Shown: positions 9,289-19,013, counted from the first letter of the stretch. The stretch: DNA of 64,000 nucleotides from Phyllobacterium pellucidum (GCF_013327855.1 NZ_JABUMX010000006.1:1-64000); one strand, 5' to 3'. Notes: generated by a model from the sequence alone, not told the origin. A program made the numbers and translations.

Positions 9289-10539
9289 TTACACCGACGC
9301 CATGGCCTTCTGGATGATCGCGGGGTCGATCGTGAAGAGTTCCTGGGCGCGCCCTACCCCGCGCAATGCGAAGCGGCCGACGCAGACCAGCTTCAAGCGG
9401 AATGCATCCGGGAGCGTCGCAGCATAGCGCTCCGAAATCAGGATCTCCTGGTCGACGGACCGGCACATAGAAGCGATACGGCTGACCTCGTTTACAGCGG
9501 GCCCGACCACCGTGAAGTCAAGTCGCGTGTCACTGCCGATATTGCCGAAGAACACTTCGCCAATATGCAGGCCGAGGTAGACATTGGTCGCGGGTTGTCC
9601 GGCTTCGACCCGTTGCCGGTTGAGAACGGTCAGTTTCTTGCGCAGGAGCGCCTGGGCCTTCAAGGCCGCTGTGGCTGCGTCGGCGGAATCGCCGTCGGTA
9701 AAGATCGCGAGCGTACCGTCACCGATCAGTTTCAGCACGTCGCCGCCCATCTCCTGGATCGACGATATTACGGCCTCTGCATAATCGTTGAGCATGGGAA
9801 TGATGGCGTCGGGCGCGGCAGCGTCGGAAATGCGCGTGTAATCACGAAGATCCGAATACCAGAGCACGGCCTCGATTCGATCGGCGGCGCCACGATTGAT
9901 GCGGCCGGCAAGCACCCGTTTGGCGGCGTCGTGGCCAAGGTAAACCTCTGCCAGCGTCCTGACGATTCGCGTCAGCGAAGCGCATTTCATCGCGAGTGCA
10001 AGACTGCTTACCAGCCTTCGCAGGGCGATGATGTCCGCATCGCTGAAACCCTCGGCGTGATCGGAGGCCCAGGACGAATAGAATCCATCCATTTCGCCGA
10101 TGCTGCCCTGCTTCGAAAACGGCACGATCATTGCAAAATAGTCTGTGCAGCCCTCGTCTCGCATCGAGGCAAGTTGGCGAAACGATGGTGTTTCGTCGGC
10201 TGTCAGCCTGTGCCGCATTTCGACCTCGCCGATCTCCAGCAAATGATAGAAAGTCGATGCCTGCCAATTCTCGGCGCTCTCGCCGCTTTGCGACGAGCCA
10301 TACTCGATGATGGTGCGCTCCAGTTCGCCCTCGCGCCGCCAGAGAAACACTCTCCCCTCATAGATCGGATGAAGCGTATCGACGAATGTATTGCCGCGTT
10401 CGAGCTTGATGCCCAATGCAACGCATCGATCGCAGAACCCGTTCATGAGATCGGTTTCGGTTGCACCGCAGATGCCTTGGGCATTGAGCCAGGTTTCGAT
10501 TTCAACGATTTCGGCTTCGGTCACGGTTTCTTCACCCAT
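9289..10539 (-). CDS. Adenylate/guanylate cyclase domain protein
   Basis: 416 residues from the ATG at 10539; an in-frame TTG at 10584 gives 15 extra residues. The C-terminal half is a class III cyclase domain (LWYSDLRDYTRISD with the metal Asp, GGDVLKLIGDGTLAIF, GLHIGEVFFGNIGSDTRLDFTVVG). The N-terminal about 200 residues look like a soluble sensory region of GAF-like character (inferred). No membrane segment is seen. It differs from the membrane cyclase at 1.1-2.2 kb. Confidence 0.8.
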   Translation of the reverse strand: MGEETVTEAEIVEIETWLNAQGICGATETDLMNGFCDRCVALGIKLERGNTFVDTLHPIYEGRVFLWRREGELERTIIEYGSSQSGESAENWQASTFYHLLEIGEVEMRHRLTADETPSFRQLASMRDEGCTDYFAMIVPFSKQGSIGEMDGFYSSWASDHAEGFSDADIIALRRLVSSLALAMKCASLTRIVRTLAEVYLGHDAAKRVLAGRINRGAADRIEAVLWYSDLRDYTRISDAAAPDAIIPMLNDYAEAVISSIQEMGGDVLKLIGDGTLAIFTDGDSADAATAALKAQALLRKKLTVLNRQRVEAGQPATNVYLGLHIGEVFFGNIGSDTRLDFTVVGPAVNEVSRIASMCRSVDQEILISERYAATLPDAFRLKLVCVGRFALRGVGRAQELFTIDPAIIQKAMASV

Positions 10540-10964
10540 GCTGCAACTGATAAAAGAGGTAGCACGACCTGCACATTTGACCAAGAATTCTCAGCGGCAA
10601 GTGCCCGTCGGCGCTTGGGATCGAGAAATCCACTGACTGTTGCGAAATGCTCCAAGTCATTCATAATACATGGAAAAAATCATTTATATCAGCATGTCAT
10701 GGATGTGGAATAGTACTAAAGTCTCATTGACACAGGACCCGCAACTAAATACACGCATAACGTGGCATAATTTAGAGAATACAACGAATCCGAGTGTTGA
10801 TAAATCTTGCTTGAATCAAAAAAGCAAGGCGATGGACGACTTTTGCTTTTCTTTTTAGCGAACCGAATTTACGGTTGGCAATATATTGCAATTTATTTCA
10901 GGCGGGTTGATTTTGAGTTCGGCATTTTCTCTTTGCGTTCATTCTTTCGCGTTGCTGTGTTCCA
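10540..10964 (+). promoter_or_regulatory. AT-rich upstream region of the virB operon
   Basis: 425 nt between the divergent cyclase gene and virB8, much richer in AT than its surroundings. It holds a perfect 12-bp palindrome GCAATATATTGC at 10878-10889 and a TTGACA at 10727-10732 that could be a -35 element, though no good -10 follows. No convincing gene is present. It is the likely promoter region for the type IV secretion operon. Confidence 0.4.
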
Positions 10965-11687
10965 ATGGTTGAGCGTGGCGGCGACACGGCGACCCTGACG
11001 CCGGACAAAGGTCTCGACTCACGTTATTTCAGCGAAGCGGTGCGCTGGGAAAACGACGTTGTTCGCACGGTTAAGCGGTCAAGGCGTGTTGCCTGGATCG
11101 TCGCTGGGTTCAGCGCCCTGCTCGCCGGCCTCGCTATGGCCTGCCTTGCCCTGCTCCTGCCGCTGAAAACCTTCGAGCCCTATGTTATCGAGGTCGACAA
11201 GACGACGGGCTTCATGGAGATCAAGCGGCCGCTCGCCGAGGGCGACCTGACGCAGTCGGAAGCAATCACCCGGATGAACGTGGTTCGCTACGTCAAGGCG
11301 CGCGAGACCTATGATCCTGCTTCCGTTCAGGACAATTTCGATCTGGCGCAACTCCTTTCGACCGGGGATGCGCAGCGGGATCTTCTCAACCTCTACGGCC
11401 CTTCCAGCCCAACCAACCCTGTCAATCGGTTTGGCCGCCAGACCCGTGTGCTTCCGACCATCAAGTCGATCCAGATACCCAACAACAAGACCGCCATCGT
11501 GCGTTTTTCCACCCAGCGCGTAGGTCAGGATACCGGGCCCGAAGAGCATTGGGTGGCGCTCATGCATTTCCGCTATTCGCGCGAACCGATGACCAATGAG
11601 TGGCGGTTCGACAATCCGCTCGGCTTTCAGATCCAGGACTACCGGCGCGATCAGGAAAGCGTGCCGGCATCGGAACAGGGGCATTGA
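10965..11687 (+). CDS. virB8: Type IV secretion protein VirB8
   Basis: 240 residues: a short cytoplasmic N terminus (YFSEAVRWENDVVRTVKRSRR), one membrane helix about residues 42-66, then a periplasmic NTF2-like domain (VIEVDKTTGFMEI, RYVKARETYD, EHWVALMHFRYSREP). VirB8 is an inner-membrane scaffold of the T4SS. It is the first gene of the operon here; in the classic virB1-11 order it is eighth. Stop and virB9 start are 2 nt apart. Confidence 0.93.
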   Translation: MVERGGDTATLTPDKGLDSRYFSEAVRWENDVVRTVKRSRRVAWIVAGFSALLAGLAMACLALLLPLKTFEPYVIEVDKTTGFMEIKRPLAEGDLTQSEAITRMNVVRYVKARETYDPASVQDNFDLAQLLSTGDAQRDLLNLYGPSSPTNPVNRFGRQTRVLPTIKSIQIPNNKTAIVRFSTQRVGQDTGPEEHWVALMHFRYSREPMTNEWRFDNPLGFQIQDYRRDQESVPASEQGH

Positions 11688-11689
11688 TC

Positions 11690-12493
11690 ATGACGCTGTT
11701 TTCCGTTCGCCGATTGCAGTTGATTGCGCCGCTCGTTTGCGCCGGGGTTCTCGCCGCAAGCCCGGTCCTCGCCGAAATTGCGCCGAAGCGCGGTCAGGCC
11801 GATGCGCGCGTACGCACCGTCAACTACAATCCCGCCAATGTTGTCTCGGTCGACGCAACCCACGGCGTCTCGACGATGATCGTCCTCGGCGATACCGAGA
11901 AGATCGAAACTGTAGCGGTCGGTGACAGCCTGTCCTGGAAGATCGAGCCCAACAAGCGTGGCAACATCATCTTCCTGAAGCCGGTCGAGGCCAAGACGAC
12001 GACGAACATGAACGTCGTCAGCGACAAGCATGTCTACACGTTCATCCTGCGGGCCCATGCTGAATCTGAAGGCGACCAGACATATCTGGTCAAGTTCCGC
12101 TATCCGGACGAGGAGGCGGATTCGCGACTGCTGGCGGAAGCGCAGCGCCTTGTCTCCGAACCCAACCGCGCCAATTTCCAGTTCGAGAATTCCAATACGA
12201 ACTACCAGTTCCGCGGCGACGGCGAGTTGAAGCCGACCTACGCCTTCGACGATGGGGTGAAGACCTGGTTCAAGTTTGACGGCGACATTCCCTCGATCTT
12301 CATTGTCGAAGGCGGCAAACGGGAAATTTTGGCCAACTTCCGCCGCGAAGGCGAATATTTGGTCGTCGACAAGATCGCCAGGCAGTGGATGCTGCGGCGC
12401 GGCGATCTCGCGCTGTGCCTGTTCAACATGCAGAAGATCGGCGGCTCCGCCGTTGCGGCCAGGACCACCTCTTCCAATGAGCGGATGAGGTAG
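11690..12493 (+). CDS. virB9: Type IV secretion protein VirB9
   Basis: 267 residues with an N-terminal signal peptide ending near SPVLAEIAPKRG. VirB9 forms the outer-membrane core complex with VirB7 and VirB10. The C-terminal part (YAFDDGVKTWFKFDGDIPS, LVVDKIARQWMLRRGD) is the conserved CagX/VirB9 region. A longer open frame from 11600 overlaps virB8; the ATG at 11690 is chosen because it begins the signal peptide. Confidence 0.93.
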   Translation: MTLFSVRRLQLIAPLVCAGVLAASPVLAEIAPKRGQADARVRTVNYNPANVVSVDATHGVSTMIVLGDTEKIETVAVGDSLSWKIEPNKRGNIIFLKPVEAKTTTNMNVVSDKHVYTFILRAHAESEGDQTYLVKFRYPDEEADSRLLAEAQRLVSEPNRANFQFENSNTNYQFRGDGELKPTYAFDDGVKTWFKFDGDIPSIFIVEGGKREILANFRREGEYLVVDKIARQWMLRRGDLALCLFNMQKIGGSAVAARTTSSNERMR

Positions 12494-12497
12494 CGCC

Positions 12498-13836
12498 ATG
12501 CCTGATCCCAATTATCATCAAAGCGTCGAACTAGAGGAAAGCGCGCAATCGCAACTGTCGGAGCCGAAGCGCGGCTTGAGCAAGGCTGCAATCGTCGTAC
12601 TTTTTGGCATGGTTTCGATTCCCCTTCTGGCGATGCCCATCTGGTTGGCGCAGCCGAAGGCGCCGGACAATGTGGAATCGAATGAGAACGAGGAATTCCT
12701 GGCACCGCCAGCAAAAGTGCAGCTGAACGTGCCGCCGCCGGAGCCGGAAGCGCCGGCGGCAGCGCCGATACAGCCAACCGGAAACTCGGCGACGGACGCT
12801 GAACTCGAGCGGGCGAAGCAGGCCGCCGAGGAAGAGGCGCGCCGCCTCGCCGAAGAGCGCAAGGCACTCGAGGCCGAACGGCTGGCACGCGAATCCGAAA
12901 ACGACCAGAAGAGATGGGAGCGCTACCGTTCGCCCATGGTGGTGACCGAGACCGGAGGCCAGGTCGACCCGCTGGCCCAGGCAGGCAAGACTCCGGAACA
13001 GGCGGAAAAGGAAAAGAGCGCCGCAACCTTCCAGGACGCCAACCCGAACAACCAGTTCCTCTCCGCCTTGGCCGCCAAGCCTGTGGAAGTCGCGACGGCT
13101 GAGCAGACCAAGCGCATCGACGCGCTGGTGCCGCAAGGCACGATGATCCGGGGTGTCCTCGAAACGGCGGTGCAGACCGACCTGCCCGGCATGGTGCGCG
13201 CAGTAACGACGGAGGACGTGTGGTCCTTCGATGGGCGCCGCGTGCTCATCCCCTCGGGTTCGCGCATGATCGGCGAATATAATGCGGGTGTTGCACAGGG
13301 CCAGACCCCGTGCCTTCATCGTATGGAACCGGTTGCTTCGTGCAGATGGCGTGTCACTCAATCTGGGCTCGATCGGGACCGACGAACTCGGCGTCTCGGG
13401 CTCGGCCGGTGCCGTTAACAACCATTATCTCAAACGCTTCGGCGCGGCGGGTGTGCTGAGTCTGATTAGCGCGGGTTCCCAAATTATGGCGGCAACCAGC
13501 ATGCCGACTAACGATGTCGGATACACTATCAAATCGATCCCAGATCCGAGCGACCCGACTAAAAGTATTACGATACAAACGCCCACTACTAACAAGGTCG
13601 CGCTCAACGATATGGCCATGCAGGGCGCGGCGCTTGCGGTGCAGAATTTTACTCAACTGGCTCAGGAGGCCATTAAGAGCCAGATCAATATTCCGCCGAC
13701 GATCAGTATCAATCAGGGCACACCGGTTGCGATCTTCGTGCGGCGCGATCTCGATTTTTCCGAACTTTATCCCGATCCCGTTCAGGAGAAGCTCAAGGAA
13801 CTCAAACGTGGGCGAGGCTGGGATGGCAAATACTGA
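12498..13836 (+). pseudogene. virB10: VirB10, interrupted by a +1 frameshift
   Basis: The 5' part (12498 to about 13308) encodes the N-terminal tail, one membrane helix (VVLFGMVSIPLLAMPIWLA), a proline-rich linker, a charged region and the start of the TrbI domain (VWSFDGRRVLIPSGSRMIG). At the CCCC run 13306-13309 the frame shifts: the expected QTRAFIVWNRL continues in the +1 frame, through GSIGTDELG to the C terminus GRGWDGKY at 13836. Removing one C restores a VirB10 of about 445 residues. As read, translation leaves the family after GVAQGQT and stops at 13418. This could be a real inactivating mutation, a sequencing error or rare frameshifting. Confidence 0.9.
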
Positions 13837-13869
13837 CCGTATTCAAGTCAGGCTCGGAGGTGGTCTGCG

Positions 13870-14967
13870 ATGAGTTACGCTGCCTCACTCTCCGATCTCA
13901 TCGAACTCGCCTTCGCACCGCTGCGCGTGTTTCTGCAGTCTCCCGATGTCGTCGAAATCTGCATCAATGAACCGGGAATCGCCTTCGTCGAACGGGTAGG
14001 TCAGCCGGGCATGATGCGCTACGTCATGCCCGAGCTGACAGCGGAGCGGATGCGGTTCATGGCTGAGCGGGTTGCAGCTGCAAGCCACCAGTTCATCAAC
14101 GAGGAAGAGCCGATTCTTTCGGCGTCCCTGCCCGATGGTGCGCGAGTCCAGGTGGTGCTGCCGCCGGCTGCACCAAAGGGCGGCGCTATCGTCATTCGCC
14201 GTCAGGTGACACGCCAGCTCGTCCTCGACGATTATGCGGCCTCAGGGGCACTTCGCTCGACCCTTGTCACCGACAGTGCCTATCAATTGACCGATGATGA
14301 AACGCTGCTTTGCGACCTGATCGCGCGCGGCAACATCGAGTCTTTCTTGCGCGAAGCCGTGTGCCGGCGCGTATCGATGCTGATTTCGGGTGGTACCGGT
14401 TCGGGCAAGACTACCTTTCTTAACGCGCTGATGCAGGAGATTCCGGATTACGAACGCCTGATCACGATTGAAGACACGCCGGAACTGACGCCGCCGCAGG
14501 AAAATCACGTCAGCCTTATTGCGACGCGCGGCAACCAGAACGTCGCCCGCGTCGATCCGCGCCATCTGGTTGAAGCATCGCTGCGCATGCGGCCGGACCG
14601 GCTGCTGCTTGGCGAAATCCGCGGCGGCGAGGCGATCGACTTCCTGCAGGCCATCAACACGGGCCACCCTGGTTCGCTATCGACGGTGCATGCGAATTCG
14701 CCGAGCGCCGCCTATACGCGTCTCGCATTGCTCGTCATGCAGGGCAGCGGCGGCGGGCTTGGCCTTACGAAGGTCGAGATCGTCGAGATGTTGCGGGCGA
14801 CGGTTCCGCTCGTGGTCCAGCTTGGCCGGCGCGATGGGCGGCCGGGTGTCGTTACCGAAATCTTTTACGATCCGTTCGTGCGCTCCGGACGGCAAAGACC
14901 AGCTGCCTATAACGACTTTTCGAAAATGCAGGAGCCCGGCGTCGTTCCGCTGGGGCGCAAGCAATGA
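13870..14967 (+). CDS. virB11: Type IV secretion ATPase VirB11
   Basis: 365 residues. Hexameric traffic ATPase that powers pilus assembly and substrate transfer at the inner-membrane face. Walker A is GGTGSGKTTFLNAL (about residues 174-187), the Asp box follows in TIEDTPEL, Walker B in LLLGEIRGGEA and the His box in GHPGSLSTVHANS. GGAGGTGG precedes the ATG at good spacing. The end overlaps virB1 by ATGA. Confidence 0.95.
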   Translation: MSYAASLSDLIELAFAPLRVFLQSPDVVEICINEPGIAFVERVGQPGMMRYVMPELTAERMRFMAERVAAASHQFINEEEPILSASLPDGARVQVVLPPAAPKGGAIVIRRQVTRQLVLDDYAASGALRSTLVTDSAYQLTDDETLLCDLIARGNIESFLREAVCRRVSMLISGGTGSGKTTFLNALMQEIPDYERLITIEDTPELTPPQENHVSLIATRGNQNVARVDPRHLVEASLRMRPDRLLLGEIRGGEAIDFLQAINTGHPGSLSTVHANSPSAAYTRLALLVMQGSGGGLGLTKVEIVEMLRATVPLVVQLGRRDGRPGVVTEIFYDPFVRSGRQRPAAYNDFSKMQEPGVVPLGRKQ

Positions 14968-15635
14968 ACCGGATTTGTCTCCTGCTGACGTCCTTCGCCG
15001 TGATGGCCGCCGGGTCGGTGGGCCTGGCGCCTGCTGAAGATGAGCCGGTCAAGGTGACTGTCATCGAGGATGCGGCGCCGGTCAATCCGCCCAGTGCGAC
15101 GATTGCCGCGAAACCTGCCGGTTGCGATTTCAGCAAGGTGCCGGATGCAAAACAGGGCGAAATCATCATCCGCAAAATAGCGGACGAAGAAGCGTTCGAC
15201 CTCGACTTCCTCCTCGCCATTGCAAGGCAGGAAAGCGGCTTTCGCATGAATGCCGTTTCGAGCGCGGGCGCCGTGGGCCTGATGCAACTGATGCCTGCCA
15301 CGGCGAAGCGCTTCAGCGTCGATATCTGCGACCCGGAAGACAATGTCCGCGGAGCGGTACGGTACCTGCGCTTCCTGCAGAAGCGTTACCAGAATCCGCT
15401 TTACGTGCTCGCCGCCTATAATGCCGGTGAGGGCGCCGTAGACCAAAATCGCGGCATACCGCTCTATCCCGAAACCGTTCGCTATGTGTCGGCCATTCTT
15501 ACCGATCTCTACGGGTGGAAATCGCTTGGAGTGCCAGCATCCGACGGCGAAAAGCGGACGGCGGGCAAGAAGAACGAGGGCCAACCTGCCAAGCCGGAGG
15601 AATGGACTCAAGGATTTGTATTACATGTGGAGTAG
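14964..15635 (+). CDS. virB1: VirB1-like lytic transglycosylase
   Basis: 223 residues with an N-terminal signal peptide. The SLT fold is shown by LLAIARQESGFRMNAVSSAGAVGLMQLMPATAKRF, with catalytic Glu at residue 90, and by VLAAYNAGEGAVDQ. It locally opens peptidoglycan so that the secretion machine can be built. Overlaps virB11 (ATGA), so translationally coupled. Its position after virB11 marks the permuted gene order. Confidence 0.9.
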   Translation: MNRICLLLTSFAVMAAGSVGLAPAEDEPVKVTVIEDAAPVNPPSATIAAKPAGCDFSKVPDAKQGEIIIRKIADEEAFDLDFLLAIARQESGFRMNAVSSAGAVGLMQLMPATAKRFSVDICDPEDNVRGAVRYLRFLQKRYQNPLYVLAAYNAGEGAVDQNRGIPLYPETVRYVSAILTDLYGWKSLGVPASDGEKRTAGKKNEGQPAKPEEWTQGFVLHVE

Positions 15636-15640
15636 TCAGA

Positions 15641-15940
15641 ATGTTTAATAGATTGCGCATTTCCGGGGCTGCATTGGCTCTGTCACTTACATTTTTTGCC
15701 GGCGAAGCCTTCGCACAGTCCAGCCTGCAGCCGGTATCGTCTGTTCTGCAGACGATGATCAACATTCTGACGGGGCCGATCGCGTCGATGCTGGCCATTC
15801 TTGCCGTCATAAGCTGCGGCTTCCTTGCCTGGACCGGCCGGTTTACCTGGGGCATTGCCGGCTCCGTCATCATGGGCATCGTCCTGGTTTTCGGATCGAC
15901 ACAGATCGTATCGTTCTTTCAGGGCGCATTAGGCCACTAG
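15641..15940 (+). CDS. virB2: Major pilin VirB2
   Basis: 99 residues: signal peptide ending near EAFAQSS, then two hydrophobic segments (LAILAVISCGFLAWTG and AGSVIMGIVLVFGST) separated by a short polar loop, as in VirB2/TrbC pilins. The ATG at 15641 begins the signal peptide; a longer open frame from 15515 overlaps virB1 and is rejected. Confidence 0.9.
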   Translation: MFNRLRISGAALALSLTFFAGEAFAQSSLQPVSSVLQTMINILTGPIASMLAILAVISCGFLAWTGRFTWGIAGSVIMGIVLVFGSTQIVSFFQGALGH

Positions 15941-15979
15941 GACTGGGGCAGGATCGGCCCGTCCGATCGGAGACTTAAA

Positions 15980-16093
15980 GTGACGAGAGCAAGGTTGGAT
16001 GTGCAGGTCCGCATCTTCGGTGTGGACAGGCGGCAGCGTGCTAGATCTGCATTTGCGATTGCGGCCGGCTTCGCCGGAAAGGGTATGAGATGA
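15980..16093 (+). CDS. Short reading frame (37 aa) before virB3, doubtful
   Basis: GTG-started frame with GGAG upstream, basic composition (VDRRQRARSAFAIAAG). Its stop overlaps the virB3 start (ATGA), which would allow coupling. It fills the only gap over 100 nt inside the virB operon. No family recognised; it may be a leader or chance. Confidence 0.2.
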   Translation: MTRARLDVQVRIFGVDRRQRARSAFAIAAGFAGKGMR

Positions 16094-16389
16094 CTGAGGA
16101 AGCGCCGGACATGATCCCGTTGGTCAAGGCATTGACGCGCGCACCTACCCTGTTCGGCGTGCCGTATATGTATGCCATGTTCAATATGGTAGTGACGGCG
16201 GTCATCTTTCTGGCGACGAAGAGCCTGTTTACGCTCTTCCTCGTGCTCCCTATCCACAGTTTCGGCTATTTCCTGACACTGCGCGACGAGCAGATATTCA
16301 ACATTTTGCGGGTCAAGGCCGCCAAGACACCGCCGCAGTCCACCACCCTCTGGGGTGTCAAAAGCTACGCGCCGGGAGATCCGACATGA
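16090..16389 (+). CDS. virB3: Type IV secretion protein VirB3
   Basis: 99 residues with one to two membrane helices (NMVVTAVIFLATKSLFTLF, LPIHSFGYFLTLRD). VirB3 is a small inner-membrane partner of VirB4. The TRAPTLFGVPYMY start and DEQIF block are typical. Overlaps virB4 (ATGA). Confidence 0.92.
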   Translation: MTEEAPDMIPLVKALTRAPTLFGVPYMYAMFNMVVTAVIFLATKSLFTLFLVLPIHSFGYFLTLRDEQIFNILRVKAAKTPPQSTTLWGVKSYAPGDPT

Positions 16390-18815
16390 TGTCGCGCGCT
16401 GTCCGCAAGGAAATGCGCTACGGCGCCCAGGCGACGCGCGAACGCTCCGTCGCCGCCCACGTGCCCTATACGCGCCATGTGGACGATACCACCTTGCGCA
16501 CCAAGGACGGACTGCTCCTGAGCGTGCTCAAGGTCGAGGGCTTCTGCTTCGAAACCGCCGATATGGCGCAGATCAACGGCAAGCTCGAAGGGCGCAACAC
16601 CATCCTGCGCACGCTCGGCAACAGCCGGTATGCCGTCTATGGCCACATGATCCGGCGGCGACTCGAACCGAAGCTCGATGGCGAGTTTACCAACCCCTTC
16701 GCCGACGAATTGAACCGCCGCTATATGGCGCAGCTCGAGCAGCGGCGCATGTTCGTCAACGAGATGTACATCACCATCGTCCGGCGGCCGCTACGCGGCC
16801 AGGTGGGCATGATTGAAACCATCGCCAAGGGCATTTTCGCGCGCGGCGGCAAGGGCCAACCCAAGGGCGCGCGGCAGGGCGAAGCCGAGGAATTGCGCGA
16901 ACTGCGCGATGCCGTCCTCGGTGTGCGCGAGGTCCTGCAAGATTATCAGGTCAAACTCCTCGGCATCCGCGAGACGGAACCTGGCGTTTTCTATTCCGAG
17001 CCTCTCGAATTCCTCGTCCAGATTTTGAACGGGATCGAGCCGGTCAAGATGCGTCTGCCACGCATGTCGCTCGACGGCGCCCTGGCGATGAAGCGCCTGC
17101 ATTTCGGCCGCAATGCCGTTGAGTTCGTCGGCGCGACGCCGCCTGCAGATTCCCGCCTCGGTGCTATGCTGTCGGTGCGCGAGTATCCTTCCTATACGGG
17201 TCCCCTCCTCCTTGATGGCCTGTTGAAGGTGCCGCACGAATTCATCGTCAGCCAAAGTTTTTCCATCATCGACAAGCCGGTTGCACAAAACCAGATCGAG
17301 CGCGTTTCGCGCCAGATCGCCATGGCTGACGAAGCCGGCTCCATCATCGGCAACCAGCTTGTCGGCGCGCGAGACGAACTTTTGAGCTCGCGTTCCATCT
17401 ATGGCGAGCACCATCTGTCGATTATGTGCCTCGGCAACGACAAGGCCGAACTCGACCGCTGCATTCGTTCGGTCGGCGCGACGCTCACGGACCAGTCCAT
17501 CATCTGGTTGCGGGAAGATCTGAACTGCGAGGCGGCATTCTGGGCGCAGCTTCCGGGGAACTTCTCCTATCAGGCGCGCTCGGCGATGATCTCGTCGAAG
17601 AATTTTGCCGGGTTCCTTTCCTTGCATAATTTCCCCGGCGGCAAGCGCGACGGCAACCATTGGGGCAGCGCTATCTCGCTTCTGGAGACAACCAGCCAGA
17701 GCGCCTATTTCTTCAATTTCCACGTGCGTGACCTCGGCAATTTCACCATGGTCGGTCCGTCGGGATCGGGCAAGACCGTTGCCCTCTCTTTCCTGATGGC
17801 CCAGTCGCAGCGCATCAAGCCGGAACCCCGCTGCATCTTCTTCGACAAGGACCGCGGCGGCGAAATCTTCATCCGCGCGCTTGGCGGCACTTACGAGATA
17901 CTGCAGCCGGGCGAGCCGACGGGGTTCAATCCCCTGCAGCTCAGCGATACCGGTCCCAATCGTGAATTCCTGTTCCAGCTGTTTTCGCTGATGCTGCGAC
18001 GGCCCGACGGACAGCCCTTGCCGGCGAGCGAAGAAAGCGTCATCCGCTCGGCAATCGCCCAGATTCTTACGACGACCCCTGAGGGAAGATCATTGCCGGC
18101 CTTTGCCACCCTGCTGCGAGGACGTATTCGCGCCGGCGAGAACGATCTGCTGGCGCGCTTCGAAAAATGGCTGCGGCCGGACCAGGTCGGCTGGCTGTTC
18201 AACAATCCCGTCGATCGCTTCACCTGGTCTGATGTCGCGGGCTTCGACATGACCAAGATCCTCGACGATCCGCTGACCCGCAGCGCGGCGTTGATGTACA
18301 TCTTCCACCGGCTCGACGAACTCCTCGACGGGACGCCGATCCAGATCTTCCTCGATGAAGGCTGGCGGCTTTTGGAGGACCCGGTGTTTGCGGCCTTCAT
18401 CAGGGACAAGATGAAGACGATTCGAAAGTTCAACGGAATCATCGGCTTCGGCACGCAGAGCACATCGGATATCGTCAATTCGAACATCGCCCATACGCTG
18501 ATCGAGCAGAGTGCGACGCATATTTTCTTCCCCAATCCACGCGCCGACCTCGAAAGTCATGCCGGTGGGCTCGGCCTCTCGGCGCGCGAAATGCAGTGGA
18601 TCAAGTCGACGGATCCGGCAAGCCGCTGCTTTCTGATCAAGCACGGACAGGAATCGGTCATCGCCCGCCTGCGGCTGACTGAAATGGACGACCTCCTCAA
18701 GGTTCTTTCGGGACGGGCGGAGACAATACTGGAACTGAATGCCCTCAGGGAGAAGCTCGGCGACGATCCCAAGCAATGGTTGCCCGCCTTTTGCGGGCAA
18801 GGAGTAAAGGTGTGA
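16386..18815 (+). CDS. virB4: Type IV secretion ATPase VirB4
   Basis: 809 residues, the usual size. N-terminal CagE/VirB4 domain followed by a RecA-like ATPase: Walker A GPSGSGKTVALSF near residue 458 and Walker B IFLDEGWRLL. VirB4 drives pilin extraction and substrate transfer. Two adjacent ATGs (16386, 16389) are possible starts. The C-terminal end overlaps virB7 (GTGA). Confidence 0.95.
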   Translation: MMSRAVRKEMRYGAQATRERSVAAHVPYTRHVDDTTLRTKDGLLLSVLKVEGFCFETADMAQINGKLEGRNTILRTLGNSRYAVYGHMIRRRLEPKLDGEFTNPFADELNRRYMAQLEQRRMFVNEMYITIVRRPLRGQVGMIETIAKGIFARGGKGQPKGARQGEAEELRELRDAVLGVREVLQDYQVKLLGIRETEPGVFYSEPLEFLVQILNGIEPVKMRLPRMSLDGALAMKRLHFGRNAVEFVGATPPADSRLGAMLSVREYPSYTGPLLLDGLLKVPHEFIVSQSFSIIDKPVAQNQIERVSRQIAMADEAGSIIGNQLVGARDELLSSRSIYGEHHLSIMCLGNDKAELDRCIRSVGATLTDQSIIWLREDLNCEAAFWAQLPGNFSYQARSAMISSKNFAGFLSLHNFPGGKRDGNHWGSAISLLETTSQSAYFFNFHVRDLGNFTMVGPSGSGKTVALSFLMAQSQRIKPEPRCIFFDKDRGGEIFIRALGGTYEILQPGEPTGFNPLQLSDTGPNREFLFQLFSLMLRRPDGQPLPASEESVIRSAIAQILTTTPEGRSLPAFATLLRGRIRAGENDLLARFEKWLRPDQVGWLFNNPVDRFTWSDVAGFDMTKILDDPLTRSAALMYIFHRLDELLDGTPIQIFLDEGWRLLEDPVFAAFIRDKMKTIRKFNGIIGFGTQSTSDIVNSNIAHTLIEQSATHIFFPNPRADLESHAGGLGLSAREMQWIKSTDPASRCFLIKHGQESVIARLRLTEMDDLLKVLSGRAETILELNALREKLGDDPKQWLPAFCGQGVKV

Positions 18816-19003
18816 GAGTAACTTGTGTATGCGTAATTCTGCTTGCCACATTGCTTGCTTCAGGCTGTGCGAGCCGGCAGAAATTGAAGACTCCGTGTGA
18901 TTTGCCCGCATCCGCGCTGTCGTTCGGACCGGTCGATGACTGCGGGCCGCTGCTGCCGGTCAACCAAGCGCTGACGAATATCATCGTCCAGCAGCCACTA
19001 TAG
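18812..19003 (+). CDS. virB7: VirB7-like lipoprotein
   Basis: 63 residues from a GTG start that overlaps the virB4 stop, with AAGGAG upstream. Lipoprotein signal: hydrophobic VCVILLATLLASGC with the lipidated Cys, followed by a short mature part with two further cysteines (TPCDLP and DDCGPLL). VirB7 lipoproteins tie VirB9 to the outer membrane, often by a disulfide. It occupies the slot between virB4 and virB6 where virB5 usually lies. Assigned by position and form. Confidence 0.7.
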   Translation: MRVTCVCVILLATLLASGCASRQKLKTPCDLPASALSFGPVDDCGPLLPVNQALTNIIVQQPL

Positions 19004-19013
19004 GACGGGCCGC

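Noticed and set aside
10670..10858. Open plus-strand frame of 62 codons before virB8
   Set aside because: Composition follows the AT-rich DNA, no ribosome site, no recognisable pattern.
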